Shown here: in pieces, positions 1 through 10,311 of the stretch | Numbering within the stretch: the first letter of the stretch is position 1 | Layout: every line of letters starts with the position of its first letter | Origin: Pseudomonadota bacterium | Lineage (GTDB): Bacteria > Pseudomonadota > Gammaproteobacteria > Ga0077536 | DNA length: 64,000 bases | Assembly: GCA_018668255.1 (NCBI GenBank) | Contig: JABISZ010000101.1 | Location: forward strand, 1-64,000 | Direction of reading: 5' to 3' | Made by a program: the position numbers and the translations under genes | The notes under the pieces: model-generated | The model's database searches: none | Seen by the model: only the letters and a program-made list of their open reading frames with translations | Told to the model about the DNA's origin: nothing

Positions 1-692
1 AGTGTCTTCCAGCATTCTTGTGCAAAGAACTCAGTACAAAATCCCATTACAGACCATATCTTGGCATGTCTTTTAAGACCTTCTTTAACCTCGTGGTGGT
101 GAGAATACTCCCCATTTGCCCATCCACTATCGGAGGTAATAGCCTCAATAAGAGTTTGAGCATACAAATAATCGTGATCGGTGTTTTTGGCATATCCTGC
201 TATAGGAGCGGCACGTTTAACGATATCGGGATACCGCACTGCCCATTCATAAGTCTGCTGGGCGCCCATTGAGCCTCCAACCACTAGTGCGAGTTCTTGT
301 ATGTCCAGATGTTCGGTGATTAAGATGTGCTGAGCTCTTACATCGTCCCCAATACGAATCTTTGGAAAGGCGCTCATAGAGAAAGGCGCGCTCATGTTGT
401 GTGGGGAACTCGATATGCCGCTGCCTATTTGATTGACCACAATAATACAGTATTTCGATGGGTCTAACGCTCGGCCTTCTCCTATGAAAACGGTCTCCAT
501 TATTTTACTCGTGCCTGAGTACCAGGTTGGAACTAATATAGCGTTATCTTTTTTCAGGTTAAGTGACCCATGAATGGCGTAAACTATATTTAGTTCAGGA
601 AGTGTTATCCCTTCCTCCAACTCAAATGGCCCTATGTTTACAGTTTTGAATGGGCCGTGATCTGCCTCTGAATAATATGAATTTTGCACCAT
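1..692 (-). CDS. MetX-like alpha/beta hydrolase (homoserine O-acetyltransferase family), 3' end outside window
   Basis: Manual minus-strand translation from the ATG at 692: MVQNSYYSEADHGPFKTVNIGPFELEEGITLPELNIVYAIHGSLNLKKDNAILVPTWYSGTSK...LALVVGGSMGAQQTYEWAVRYPD..., open to the window edge. GGSMG nucleophile elbow. Not in the ORF track because it has no stop inside the window. Confidence 0.8.
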   Translation of the reverse strand, partial: MVQNSYYSEADHGPFKTVNIGPFELEEGITLPELNIVYAIHGSLNLKKDNAILVPTWYSGTSKIMETVFIGEGRALDPSKYCIIVVNQIGSGISSSPHNMSAPFSMSAFPKIRIGDDVRAQHILITEHLDIQELALVVGGSMGAQQTYEWAVRYPDIVKRAAPIAGYAKNTDHDYLYAQTLIEAITSDSGWANGEYSHHHEVKEGLKRHAKIWSVMGFCTEFFAQECWKT

Positions 693-712
693 GATCTTTA
701 CTCTAGTTTTTG

Positions 713-1468
713 TTAATAAATGCCTTTGTGCTGGACACCATCTACGACAAGTGTGGCGCCAGATGCCCACTGCGCGCGCGGTGAGGCCATGAAGGTTATT
801 ACATCAGCAATTTCCTCTGGAGTTCCCATTCTTCCAAAAGGGATACTAGCTATGATGGAGTCAAACATGTCTTTATCATTTTCTTGTACTACATCCCAAA
901 AGCCATCTTTAAAATATATCGAGCCAGGTGCCACGCAATTTACGCGTATATTCTTGCTCGCCACAAGGTTGGCAGTCGTCTTCGTGTAATTAAGGAGGGC
1001 AGCTTTGACGGCAGCATATGCTGGAGGAGAACCACTTTCTAAACCTGAGATAGAAGAGACATGGATGATACTTCCACCTCCAGATTCTTCCATCCACGGG
1101 ATGACCTGCTGTGTCGCACGGACCGTTGCCATTAGATCTACATCAATACTTACCTTCCATCCTGCTTCGTCGTCTGTCATGCCGAAACCTGAGGTGTTAT
1201 TTATTAGGATGTCTACGCTTCCGAGGCTTTCTCTCGATTCGTTTAAGAACGCTGTTAACTCTTCAGGGTTCGCAACATCAGTGGATCGAGAGAAAACGTT
1301 GATGCCTAATATTGCCAGCTCAGACGAGGTGGCTTGCAGGGCATCTTTACCACGGGCACATATGGCAACGTTGGCGCCTTCACTTGCCATGGCTAGAGCT
1401 GTCGCTCGCCCTATCCCTTTGCTTCCTCCAGTGATAACTACATTTCTCCCTTCTAGCTTTAAATCCAT
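713..1468 (-). CDS. SDR family oxidoreductase
   Basis: Rossmann TGGSKGIG, NNTSG, YxxxK (YAAVK), C-terminal GATLVVDGV. Confidence 0.92.
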   Translation of the reverse strand: MDLKLEGRNVVITGGSKGIGRATALAMASEGANVAICARGKDALQATSSELAILGINVFSRSTDVANPEELTAFLNESRESLGSVDILINNTSGFGMTDDEAGWKVSIDVDLMATVRATQQVIPWMEESGGGSIIHVSSISGLESGSPPAYAAVKAALLNYTKTTANLVASKNIRVNCVAPGSIYFKDGFWDVVQENDKDMFDSIIASIPFGRMGTPEEIADVITFMASPRAQWASGATLVVDGVQHKGIY

Positions 1469-1678
1469 TCTAGTATGCCCCTTTTTTTGTGTCTAAAATA
1501 TAGTCCCATTTCTATCAGATCTTTTGTAGCGGTGGGTATTTAATGACTTTGGTTCTGAAAACAGTATAGCGATTAATAGCCTAGCAACGCTATTATCTAC
1601 AAGATCTAGAGGATACACTGTATTTCACCGCTGACTTGACTGGCAGGTTGAAGTCGAGATGGCGCAGTTATTACTTAG

Positions 1679-2641
1679 GTGGGTCTCATGGTTATTATAA
1701 ATATATTGTTGCTGATTACTGGCTTGCTATGGGTCAGCTACCTCGCGTTCCCGAGTCGGTTCTATGACGGAGTTATCCTCCTGACCAGGATGTCTGCTGG
1801 ATTGAAACTTAAGGAGGCGAAAGTAGACGGGCATAGCATGCCGTACCTCGAAGGAGGTAAGGGGCCACCACTCGTTCTTTTGCATGGCTTTGGAGCGAAT
1901 AAAGATCATTGGCTTAAGGTGGCGCCTCAACTGGCCAAGCATTTCCATTTGTATCTTCCAGATCTAGCGGGCTTTGGTGATGCTAGTCGCCACGTTAGCA
2001 GCTCTTATGGTGTGGTGTCTCAAGTTAAGCGATTGCAGATTTTTTTGGAGCAAATCGGTGAGGCGAGAGTCGATGTCGGAGGCAACTCCATGGGTGGTTA
2101 TCTGGCAATCATGCTGGCACATAAAATACCCGCCCAAGTAAACAGTTTATGGCTGCTTGCCCCTGCTGGTATTGCTAACGCTGAGCCAAGTGATATGTTC
2201 CCTTCGACATCTCCATTCGAGCTTTCTAAAGCAGAGAACCCCTTGGTGATCGAGACATCTGAAGACTTTGATGCACTAGCCGGGTATTGTTTTCATAAGA
2301 TCCCGATGATGCCTAAAAAATTCCGAGATGTGTTGTTGGAACGGGCGATTCGTGACTCAGAATTCAATCATAAAATTTTCACTGAATTGAACTCTGACCG
2401 AATAACTATTGAAGACACGATAGCAGAGTTATCTATGCCAGCATTAGTCGTTTGGGGTGATCGTGACAGGGTGCTTCACTATTCAGGAATGGACACATTA
2501 AAGACAAAGTTGGTAAATGGGACTTTTGTTCTTATGCCTGATATCGGCCATTTACCTATGATCGAGGCATCAAGTGCATCAGCGATTGAATATCTCTCGT
2601 TCAGACAAAGAAAAAATGAATGGTCGGATTGGAGTATTTGA
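1679..2641 (+). CDS. alpha/beta hydrolase with N-terminal hydrophobic segment
   Basis: HGFGANKDHW, GNSMGG nucleophile elbow, WGDRDRVL, DIGHLPM; N-terminal membrane anchor or signal; GTG start. Confidence 0.88.
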   Translation: MGLMVIINILLLITGLLWVSYLAFPSRFYDGVILLTRMSAGLKLKEAKVDGHSMPYLEGGKGPPLVLLHGFGANKDHWLKVAPQLAKHFHLYLPDLAGFGDASRHVSSSYGVVSQVKRLQIFLEQIGEARVDVGGNSMGGYLAIMLAHKIPAQVNSLWLLAPAGIANAEPSDMFPSTSPFELSKAENPLVIETSEDFDALAGYCFHKIPMMPKKFRDVLLERAIRDSEFNHKIFTELNSDRITIEDTIAELSMPALVVWGDRDRVLHYSGMDTLKTKLVNGTFVLMPDIGHLPMIEASSASAIEYLSFRQRKNEWSDWSI

Positions 2642-2648
2642 GCCTAGA

Positions 2649-3515
2649 TCAAGTGTACTCAAAATGAAATGCATCTTTGCTTGTGATAATGCGCCCCGTA
2701 GAAGGCTGTGGGAAATGGCAAGTTAATACTTGAGTATTGCAGTCACTATATTTCTTTAAAAAGCCAAGTCGCGTTTTAGCGGCAAGCTCTTTGTCCGAGT
2801 CAAACTTAAAGTTCCATTCTGGAAATTGACATTGTATGGGGCTGTGTATTAAATCCCCGGTCACAACGGCATTGTGTCCGCGATTAGAAAGATGGATGGC
2901 GCAGTGCCCCGGCGTATGCCCTGGCGTTGGCTCTAGACGCACCGCCTCATCAATCTCGTAATCGTCGTCAACGAGCATGGCTTGCCCTGCCTCTATAATC
3001 GGAAGAACATTTTCATTGAATGTGGGATCGCCATACTTCGCGCTCAGCATTTCAGCATTTTTGCATTCTGTACGCGATAAAATATATTTTGCATTTTGGA
3101 AGGTTGGAACCCAGCGTTCATCTACAAGCTGTGTGTTCCAGCCACTATGATCAACATGTAGATGGGTACAAAGAACGACATCTATCTGATCCGGATGTAG
3201 ACCTAGCTTCTTAAAGCTATCAAAGTACTGGGTGTCGCTTTTATTATGCCAAGCAGGATACCAATCAACAGTTTTATGATTCCCTACGCAACTATCGATG
3301 AGGATAGTACTGGTAGGTGTTTTTACAACATAACTTTGGATAGGCATGTTGAGCATATGCGTACCCGAAGTTAATGCGTTGGGAGTCAGCCAAGAACGAT
3401 GAGGTTCTATTGCTTCCATGGTAGCGTCAGGGAAGAAGTCAAATACAGACATAAAAGGACCGTCTGACTCCACAATACGGCCGACTTCTATATTCCCGAT
3501 AGCGATCCACTTCAT
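2649..3515 (-). CDS. MBL-fold metallo-hydrolase (lactonase-like)
   Basis: HLHVDHSGWN metal motif, PTPGHTPGH, TGDLIHSP. Confidence 0.9.
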   Translation of the reverse strand: MKWIAIGNIEVGRIVESDGPFMSVFDFFPDATMEAIEPHRSWLTPNALTSGTHMLNMPIQSYVVKTPTSTILIDSCVGNHKTVDWYPAWHNKSDTQYFDSFKKLGLHPDQIDVVLCTHLHVDHSGWNTQLVDERWVPTFQNAKYILSRTECKNAEMLSAKYGDPTFNENVLPIIEAGQAMLVDDDYEIDEAVRLEPTPGHTPGHCAIHLSNRGHNAVVTGDLIHSPIQCQFPEWNFKFDSDKELAAKTRLGFLKKYSDCNTQVLTCHFPQPSTGRIITSKDAFHFEYT

Positions 3516-3548
3516 TCAAGTCTCCCAAATTTCATTGCGTTTAACTGG

Positions 3549-4385
3549 TCAAGTTAATGGCAGAGACCAAACACCTTCATTTTCAATGACTTTATCTTCA
3601 GCTTTTAATTTAATAAGGTGAGCGTCGAGCGATAGCGCCGCCCATCGATGCAGTGATGCATCAACGTCATCATAGACTATTGGCACCAGCTCTTTTAAGC
3701 GACATTGGCGGTTTTTTTCTAATGCCATGAAGACTTTTTTTTCTCTACCAAGCCTATGTTTGATCAGGCGTTTAATTTCTTTATGAGGGTCCGCTATTAG
3801 AGTACCGTGCCCTGGTGCTATAAAATCAACTGGATATTCCAGCATGCACCGCAAAGACTCGATATAGTGAGACATATTCCCAGCGGGAGGAATAATGACC
3901 ACGGTAGAACCTTGCATCATGTGATCTCCTGTTATAAGAATTTTATCTTCTTCAACAAGATAGCAAACGTGATTGCTCACGTGCCCCGGGGTTAGTAGAG
4001 CTCTGATAGTAAAGTCTTTTGCGTGAATACAATCGTCTTGCTTTACTGAAGTTGCACCAGTAAAAGTTTCATCCTGAAATCCATCATTCGCAATTACATT
4101 ACCTATTAGGGACGCACCTGTCGCTTCAGCAATAGGTCGCGCTGCGGGAGAGTGATCGCGATGGGTATGTGTCACTAGAATCCATTTAAGCCTCCCTGCA
4201 GCGTGTTCTACAATTGCGTCTATATGACTTGCGATTACTGGCCCAGGGTCAACTAAGGCTAATTCTTCTGTTCCGACAATGTACGAGTTTGTTCCAAGCC
4301 CTGTCATCGGTCCGGAATTAGGAGCGGTGACCCTGTGAATCAATGGGGACAACTTTACTGCCTTTCCGTGGATGATTTCTACCAT
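3549..4385 (-). CDS. MBL-fold metallo-hydrolase (LACTB2-like)
   Basis: THTHRDHSPAA, LLTPGHVSNHVCY, ITGDHMMQG, PGHG. Confidence 0.9.
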   Translation of the reverse strand: MVEIIHGKAVKLSPLIHRVTAPNSGPMTGLGTNSYIVGTEELALVDPGPVIASHIDAIVEHAAGRLKWILVTHTHRDHSPAARPIAEATGASLIGNVIANDGFQDETFTGATSVKQDDCIHAKDFTIRALLTPGHVSNHVCYLVEEDKILITGDHMMQGSTVVIIPPAGNMSHYIESLRCMLEYPVDFIAPGHGTLIADPHKEIKRLIKHRLGREKKVFMALEKNRQCRLKELVPIVYDDVDASLHRWAALSLDAHLIKLKAEDKVIENEGVWSLPLT

Positions 4386-4570
4386 ATTTCACCTCTTTAG
4401 TTGCACTATTTTCTTAAAATGAGAATTCGTGCATCAGATTTATGGCGCGAAACCTTCTTAAAGTTCGCGAAATTCATAGCCAACGTTCTTTTTGGCTTAT
4501 GTTGATGATATTGTTTTACAATATAGTCCATTATTGATTTTTCACAAAGCAAAACTATAGGGGTAATGTT

Positions 4571-5002
4571 ATGAGCGCAGTTCTGAATGACGGCGGGGAA
4601 ATAAAAATATCTGCAGGGATGGCCAGCCAAAAATCATGGTTCGAATTAGATGAGAATTTTTCAGTAAAAGTTCTATCTATAGATGAAGCTAAGCATAGCG
4701 TTGAGGCTCTTTTTAAAATAAAAGGAGGCTATCGTTCAGGGAAACATAAACATACTTGCGAAACGCATATTTATATCGTTGAAGGAAAGGTTTGTAACCA
4801 CGCTATTGGTTGTACGTTTGGTCCAGGGGACTACTGCTTCCAAGCAGATAATGATATTCATGATGAAGAGTTCATGGAGGATACAGTTGCCTATGTCAGT
4901 TACCGCGGGAATAGCGAGCAGTTAGTAGAGTTTTATGATGACGATGAGAAAGTCTGTGGGCATTTTTCGGTAAAAGATTTTTTGCCTGCATTAAACGCGT
5001 AA
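4571..5002 (+). CDS. cupin-domain protein
   Basis: GxxxxHKHTCETHIYIVEG cupin-type motif and GPGDYCFQADNDIHDEE. Confidence 0.75.
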   Translation: MSAVLNDGGEIKISAGMASQKSWFELDENFSVKVLSIDEAKHSVEALFKIKGGYRSGKHKHTCETHIYIVEGKVCNHAIGCTFGPGDYCFQADNDIHDEEFMEDTVAYVSYRGNSEQLVEFYDDDEKVCGHFSVKDFLPALNA

Positions 5003-5033
5003 AAAAATCAGATTCTACTGTGCTTGTTATTTA

Positions 5034-5066
5034 GATCGCACGGGCTGAAACCGCGCGAGCTTTTTT
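5034..5066 (+). terminator. candidate Rho-independent terminator downstream of the cupin gene
   Basis: GATCGCACGG-GCTGAAA-CCGCGCGAGC stem (two mismatches) followed by TTTTTT. Confidence 0.45.
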
Positions 5067-5093
5067 CACTGGCTGACGGTTTGGAGTTTTTCA

Positions 5094-5945
5094 ATGACTT
5101 GTATGATTCTTGATGGGAAAGCTGTTTCTATTGCAGCAGAAGCAACCTTCAAACAACGGGCTCTCGTGTTAGAGAAACTGTCGGGAGGCAAGAAGCCTAT
5201 TTTGGCAACGATACTTGTAGGTGCTGATCCTGCATCTGCAACGTACGTGCGGATGAAGGGGGAAGCCTGTAAGAGAGTTGGCATCGAGCCTTTAAAGATT
5301 GAGCTAGCGGAGTCGACAACAACCTCTGAATTGATGTCAAAAATAAAAGAACTTAACGACAATACAAATGTGCATGGGATCCTCTTACAACACCCAGTTC
5401 CCGGGCAGATTGACGAGAGGCTTTGCTTCGATTCCATTGAGACGAGCAAAGACGTTGATGGAGTTACTACTCATGGCTTTGGCCGTATGGCGATGAGAGA
5501 AAAAGCCTATGGTTCCGCAACCCCTGCAGGAATTATGCGGTTGCTGTCCCACTACAAGCTGGATATTGCTGGGAAGCTTGCAGTAGTTGTAGGTAGGAGC
5601 CCGATTCTTGGTAAACCAATGGCGATGATGCTGCTTAACTCCGATGCGACAGTGATCACGTGTCATTCAAAAACTCAGAACTTAGCTGCTTTGATTGGCC
5701 AAGCTGAAATTCTAGTGGGAGCCGTGGGTCGCCCGCATTTTATACAAAGTGACTGGATTAAAGATGATGCTGTAGTAGTGGATGCAGGATATCACCCAGG
5801 TGGAATTGGCGATGTTTGTTTGGACGGGATAAAGCATAGGGTAAAGGCTTACACGCCCGTACCCGGCGGCGTGGGGCCGATGACTATCAACACGCTCATC
5901 ATGCAAGCGATAGAAGCGGCTGAAAAAAAAGCAGGTATTAATTGA
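5094..5945 (+). CDS. folD: bifunctional methylenetetrahydrofolate dehydrogenase/cyclohydrolase FolD
   Basis: [69 protein letters not shown]. Confidence 0.93.
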   Translation: MTCMILDGKAVSIAAEATFKQRALVLEKLSGGKKPILATILVGADPASATYVRMKGEACKRVGIEPLKIELAESTTTSELMSKIKELNDNTNVHGILLQHPVPGQIDERLCFDSIETSKDVDGVTTHGFGRMAMREKAYGSATPAGIMRLLSHYKLDIAGKLAVVVGRSPILGKPMAMMLLNSDATVITCHSKTQNLAALIGQAEILVGAVGRPHFIQSDWIKDDAVVVDAGYHPGGIGDVCLDGIKHRVKAYTPVPGGVGPMTINTLIMQAIEAAEKKAGIN

Positions 5946-6028
5946 GGCGAAGAGAAAAGTCCCATAACTATTGTGGTTTTTTGGAGAATTCGAATGGAGA
6001 GTAAAGTTGATTTTGGAACCAGCAAATC

Positions 6029-7249
6029 ATGAATGCTGGTGAAGAGCATCTTTTGTCAGGTATACGGGTATTGGATTTCACGCGCGCGCTAGCCGGACCA
6101 ACTTGTACCCGAATGTTTGCAGAACTAGGCGCTGAGGTTATAAAGATTGAAGCGGCACCGCTCGGAGATTTAACAAGAAAGATTTCTAAATTGCGCGCAG
6201 ATAGAAGTTTTTATCATATCCAACATAATCTGAATAAAAAAAGTGTTTGTATCAACTTGCGTGATCCTAGAGGTATGGCATTAGTCGGAGAATTGATTCC
6301 GAAATGTGATGTCGTCGTAGAAAACTTTAGGCCAGGAGTGATGGCTGACATGGGTCTTGATTATGACTCCTTAAAGCAAATGAAGAGTGACATCATCCTT
6401 TGCTCTATTTCAGCATTGGGACAAGAAGGTCCTTTAGCTAAGAAGCCTGGTTATGATTACATCGCCCAAGCGTATTCTGGAGTGACTAGTATGATTGGAC
6501 ACCCCGACGAGTCTCCATGCATCCCTTTAGTTGGAATAGGCGACGTGAGTACAGGGGTCCATGGGGCTTTTGGTATAGCAGCAGCATTACTCCATCGCGC
6601 TCGTACTGGGCGAGGACAACATCTCGACATTTCTTTATTGGACTGTTACTACCACAACCACGAGGTTAACGTACATCAACACTCGGGAAGTGGAGGGAAG
6701 ATTATGCCTACGCGTGGAGGGCGGCATGTTTCATACTTGTGTCCTGCTGGTGTATATCGGGCTAATGGGGGCGATATAATGTTGATGGCTTTTATGCATC
6801 ATTGGCCAGATTTGTGCGCGGCGATGGATAAAAATGAACTGCTAGAGAAAGAAGGTTGGCTGACCGATGCGGAACGGGTAGCGCGTCAGGACGAAGTTAT
6901 CGAGTTCATAGAAAAATGGTTAAAAACTTTTCCAGATGTTGCTAGCGCAATCAAAAAATTAGAAGAATACGATGTTCCATGCGCCCCTGTTTTGACTGTG
7001 GCAGAAACGATTGATCATCCTCATTTGGTAGAAAGAGGTACCGTGCGATCAGTAGTTGATCCTATAGCAGGGGAGTTCAAAATACCTGGTATGCCGATTA
7101 AAACATCAGAGTATGAAGCTAATCAAGATTATACGGCTCCTTGTCTTGGCGAACATAATGCTGATATTTTAAGTTCTTTACTGTCGAAAACTCCTGAGGA
7201 GATTGTTGAAATGGTTGAAGCGGGTATACTTCAATCTGGAGCTACCTGA
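6029..7249 (+). CDS. CaiB/BaiF CoA-transferase family protein
   Basis: LDFTRALAGPTCTRMFAELGAEVIKIE, VVENFRPGVM, GQHLDISLLD; class III CoA-transferase hallmarks. Confidence 0.93.
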   Translation: MNAGEEHLLSGIRVLDFTRALAGPTCTRMFAELGAEVIKIEAAPLGDLTRKISKLRADRSFYHIQHNLNKKSVCINLRDPRGMALVGELIPKCDVVVENFRPGVMADMGLDYDSLKQMKSDIILCSISALGQEGPLAKKPGYDYIAQAYSGVTSMIGHPDESPCIPLVGIGDVSTGVHGAFGIAAALLHRARTGRGQHLDISLLDCYYHNHEVNVHQHSGSGGKIMPTRGGRHVSYLCPAGVYRANGGDIMLMAFMHHWPDLCAAMDKNELLEKEGWLTDAERVARQDEVIEFIEKWLKTFPDVASAIKKLEEYDVPCAPVLTVAETIDHPHLVERGTVRSVVDPIAGEFKIPGMPIKTSEYEANQDYTAPCLGEHNADILSSLLSKTPEEIVEMVEAGILQSGAT

Positions 7250-7317
7250 ATTTCTCGCGGAGGTAATTCGCGATCTGCTAATAGTATTCTTTAAATAAAA
7301 AGATTAGAGGACTGTGT

Positions 7318-8490
7318 GTGACGGATAGCCTTTTGTTGAATGAAGAACGTCAAATGATTAGAGATACGGCCAGAGATTTCACTTTGAAAGAAGTATTGCC
7401 TGTGGCAAATAGACTCGATCCAGAGCAGGGTGAGATCCCACTTGAACTCAGACAAAAACTGACAGACATGGGTTATTTTGGCATTCGATTGCCTGAGAAG
7501 TACGGCGGGAGTGGTTTGGGCTGCTTCGAATATTGCCTTATTACTGAGCAACTCGCTCGGGGTTGGATGAGCGTGTCGAGCATCATAGCGCGTGGTAACG
7601 GTACTCTGACGATGGACCTTTTATCAGATGAGCAAAAGAATAGACTTATGCCCAAAGTGGTAGCTGGAGAATATCTAGGCGCGATGTCATTGTCAGAGCC
7701 CGACACCGGTTCTGATTTAGCATCTATCTCATGTCGGGCTGAGAAGACTATTGATGGATGGGAAATCACCGGGAATAAATACTGGTGCACATTTGCAGAT
7801 GGCGCTGATTATATTTTGTTATTTGCACGCACTGATGTTGATAAATCTGGGGAGAAGCCACATCTAGGGATCAGTGCTTTTTTGATTGAGAAACCTCGAG
7901 GAAAGCTTCCTTTGGGAGTCAGTGGGTCGACCATTCCCAAAATAGGCTACTTTGGTTGGAATACATGGGAACTTGCTTTTGATCACGTTAGATTGCCTCA
8001 CGATGCCTTAATTGGCGAGGAAGGTAAGGCTTTTTATGCCCTAGCGAAAGGTCTTGATGAAGCTCGTGCGCACACAGCTGCGCGATCGATCGGTTTGGCA
8101 CAAGGTGGACTGGAAGATGCCCTCGCATATGCACAAGAGAGGAAGCAATTCGGCAAACCAATTGCAGCTTTCCAGGATCTAAGATTTAAATTGGCTCGCA
8201 TGGCAACTGATATAGAAGCGGCAAGACAATTACTCTATTACGTGTGCTCTTGCATAGATACGGGCCAAAGATGCGATAAAGAAGCATCAATGGTTAAGTA
8301 TTTTGCAAGTGAGATGGCTGAAAGGGTGACAAGCGACGCGCTCCAAATACTTGGAGGCGCTGGTTATACAAAATTGTGTGCCGTCGAAAGACATTGGCGA
8401 GACGCAAGGTTAACAAAGATCTTCGAAGGTACTTCTGAGATACAGCTAAGGATTATCTCTGATGCTCTTTTGGGCAAAGAAGGACGATAG
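7318..8490 (+). CDS. acyl-CoA dehydrogenase family protein
   Basis: AMSLSEPDTGSDLASI, ITGNKYWCTFADGADY, ERKQFGKPIAAFQDLRFKLA, QILGGAGYTKLCAVERHWRDARLTKIFEGTSEIQ; GTG start. Confidence 0.95.
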   Translation: MTDSLLLNEERQMIRDTARDFTLKEVLPVANRLDPEQGEIPLELRQKLTDMGYFGIRLPEKYGGSGLGCFEYCLITEQLARGWMSVSSIIARGNGTLTMDLLSDEQKNRLMPKVVAGEYLGAMSLSEPDTGSDLASISCRAEKTIDGWEITGNKYWCTFADGADYILLFARTDVDKSGEKPHLGISAFLIEKPRGKLPLGVSGSTIPKIGYFGWNTWELAFDHVRLPHDALIGEEGKAFYALAKGLDEARAHTAARSIGLAQGGLEDALAYAQERKQFGKPIAAFQDLRFKLARMATDIEAARQLLYYVCSCIDTGQRCDKEASMVKYFASEMAERVTSDALQILGGAGYTKLCAVERHWRDARLTKIFEGTSEIQLRIISDALLGKEGR

Positions 8491-8526
8491 TGCAGTACAT
8501 ACATAAGAATAAGGTCTAACAATTAT

Positions 8527-9711
8527 ATGAGTAAACAGCTGAGTTTCGGAGTTCTTGAAGGGGTTGTGGTTTTAGACCTCACGCAAATGCTTGCGGGCCC
8601 CTATTGCACTATGGTTCTAGCGGATCACGGTGCTGATGTTATTAAAATTGAACCTCCTACTGGTGATATGTCCCGGGGGTTAGGGCCTTTCTCAGCAGAT
8701 GATATAGAGAAAGAACAAGGAGGATACTTCCATAGCATCAATCGTAACAAGCGCAGCATTGCATTGGATCTCAAAGACGAAAATGATAAAAGTACTTTCT
8801 TGCAGTTGGTCAAAACTGCAGACGTGGTGGTTGAGAATTTTCGAAGTGGGGTGATGGATCGACTCGGTTTGAGCTATGAAACTTTGCGAGAGGTCAATAA
8901 AAAGATTGTTTACGCGGCGATTCGTGGGTTTGGTGACCAACGGACGGGTGAGAGTCCCTACAACGAGTGGCCTGCTTTTGATATTGTAGCTCAGGCAATG
9001 GGAGGCTTTATGGCAATGACCGGGCCAGTAGGAATTCCGATGAAAGCTGGACCGGGGGTCGGTGACATTGTCCCAGGATTAATGGCAGCCTTCGGTATAG
9101 TCGCGGGCGTCAGATATGCTGAGAAGAAAGGAGAAGGACAGTTTGTAGATGTAGCTATGTATGACGCAATGCTCGCCCTTTGTGAAAGAAGCGTATATCG
9201 GTACTCAGTTGATGGAGCGATTTCGGAAGGGGCAGGAAATGAACATCCTTTAGTTAATCCGTTTTCAGTATATGAGTCTGCAGACGGTTGGGTCGCCTTG
9301 GGATGCCCAACTAATGTCCAGTGGCATGAGCTGGTTGAGGTTATGGATAACGCGAAATTGAGAAATGAAGAACGATTTAAAACCAATGAATTGCGAGTAG
9401 AAAATGCGGTAGAAGTTAGAGCGGAGATAACGGCTTGGACCTCATTATTCAATAAAAAAGAGCTGGCAGAAAAGCTAGGTGGCCGGGTTCCTTTTGGGCC
9501 TGTAAATAATATCGCAGACATATTTGACGATCCTCACGTAAGCGCCCGGGATATGTTGAGAACTGTATCTGTGCCGGATTCGAAAGTTGAGATAACGATG
9601 TCAGGTGTTCCTGTCCACTACTCGAACACGCCAGGTTCTGTGAGAACAGCAGGCCCCAGACTTGATGAGCATCGTGATGAAGTGTTACAACAATTTTTGG
9701 TACAGTCTTGA
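8527..9711 (+). CDS. CaiB/BaiF CoA-transferase family protein
   Basis: LDLTQMLAGPYCTMVLADHGADVIKIEPP, VVENFRSGVMDRLGL, GPVNNIADIFDDPHV. Confidence 0.93.
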   Translation: MSKQLSFGVLEGVVVLDLTQMLAGPYCTMVLADHGADVIKIEPPTGDMSRGLGPFSADDIEKEQGGYFHSINRNKRSIALDLKDENDKSTFLQLVKTADVVVENFRSGVMDRLGLSYETLREVNKKIVYAAIRGFGDQRTGESPYNEWPAFDIVAQAMGGFMAMTGPVGIPMKAGPGVGDIVPGLMAAFGIVAGVRYAEKKGEGQFVDVAMYDAMLALCERSVYRYSVDGAISEGAGNEHPLVNPFSVYESADGWVALGCPTNVQWHELVEVMDNAKLRNEERFKTNELRVENAVEVRAEITAWTSLFNKKELAEKLGGRVPFGPVNNIADIFDDPHVSARDMLRTVSVPDSKVEITMSGVPVHYSNTPGSVRTAGPRLDEHRDEVLQQFLVQS

Positions 9712-9738
9712 TAACAAGGTGCGAAAATTGGGATCTGT

Positions 9739-10311
9739 CTATCTAAAGGGCGAAACCATGTCTTCATTTAATGGTATTTCGAAAGCATTAAGCGTGTGAG
9801 ACACCAGGCAGTAATAACCCACGGTTGCGACTAATTCCATGATTTTTTCAGTTGTGAGAGAAATCAAGGCAGTTTCAAAAGTGCTTTGGGAAATCCGGTG
9901 CTGCTTTAGCATTTCAGTCGTCAATTGATGCGCAATTTTCTGAGCGCCGGAAAATTTTGGATCTAGCCCACTACACAATCTTTCTAGGGCTTGCACGCTG
10001 ACTCCCGCTTTAATCGCAATGTCTTTATGAACCGCGACCTCAAACTCAGATTGATAAAATGTCCCAACGGTACAAATCACTATCTCACGGATATCACTAG
10101 GTAGCGATGTTTTAAAACGGATAGTGGATCCAAGAGACTGAATGGCTTGGCCTAACACTGGAGTTCTGACCCAAACCCCGAATGGCCCCCCTAGAGGGTT
10201 GTCTCCAATGCCTCCTTTTCTCGGTCCACTTTGCATGGCTTCAAGCAGGCCAGATTGCTCTACAGACAGCTCTTCTGTTTTTATGTCGGGGAGCCGCATC
10301 TTTTTCTCCAT
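9739..10311 (-). CDS. carboxymuconolactone decarboxylase / AhpD-like family protein
   Basis: LGGPFGVWVRTPVLGQAIQSLGSTIRFKTSLPSDIREIVICTVGTFYQSEFEVAVH and C-terminal GYYCLVSHTLNAFEI; resembles the CMD family without the canonical CxxC. Confidence 0.78.
   Translation of the reverse strand: MEKKMRLPDIKTEELSVEQSGLLEAMQSGPRKGGIGDNPLGGPFGVWVRTPVLGQAIQSLGSTIRFKTSLPSDIREIVICTVGTFYQSEFEVAVHKDIAIKAGVSVQALERLCSGLDPKFSGAQKIAHQLTTEMLKQHRISQSTFETALISLTTEKIMELVATVGYYCLVSHTLNAFEIPLNEDMVSPFR

Noticed and set aside
18-272. 84-aa plus-strand ORF
   Set aside because: Lies antisense within the MetX-like CDS, which has a clear conserved translation.
1005-1496. 163-aa plus-strand ORF
   Set aside because: Antisense to a well-supported SDR gene; no recognisable domain.
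8991-9521. 176-aa minus-strand ORF
   Set aside because: Antisense to the CaiB/BaiF CoA-transferase; Ser/Thr/Pro-rich composition typical of shadow ORFs.
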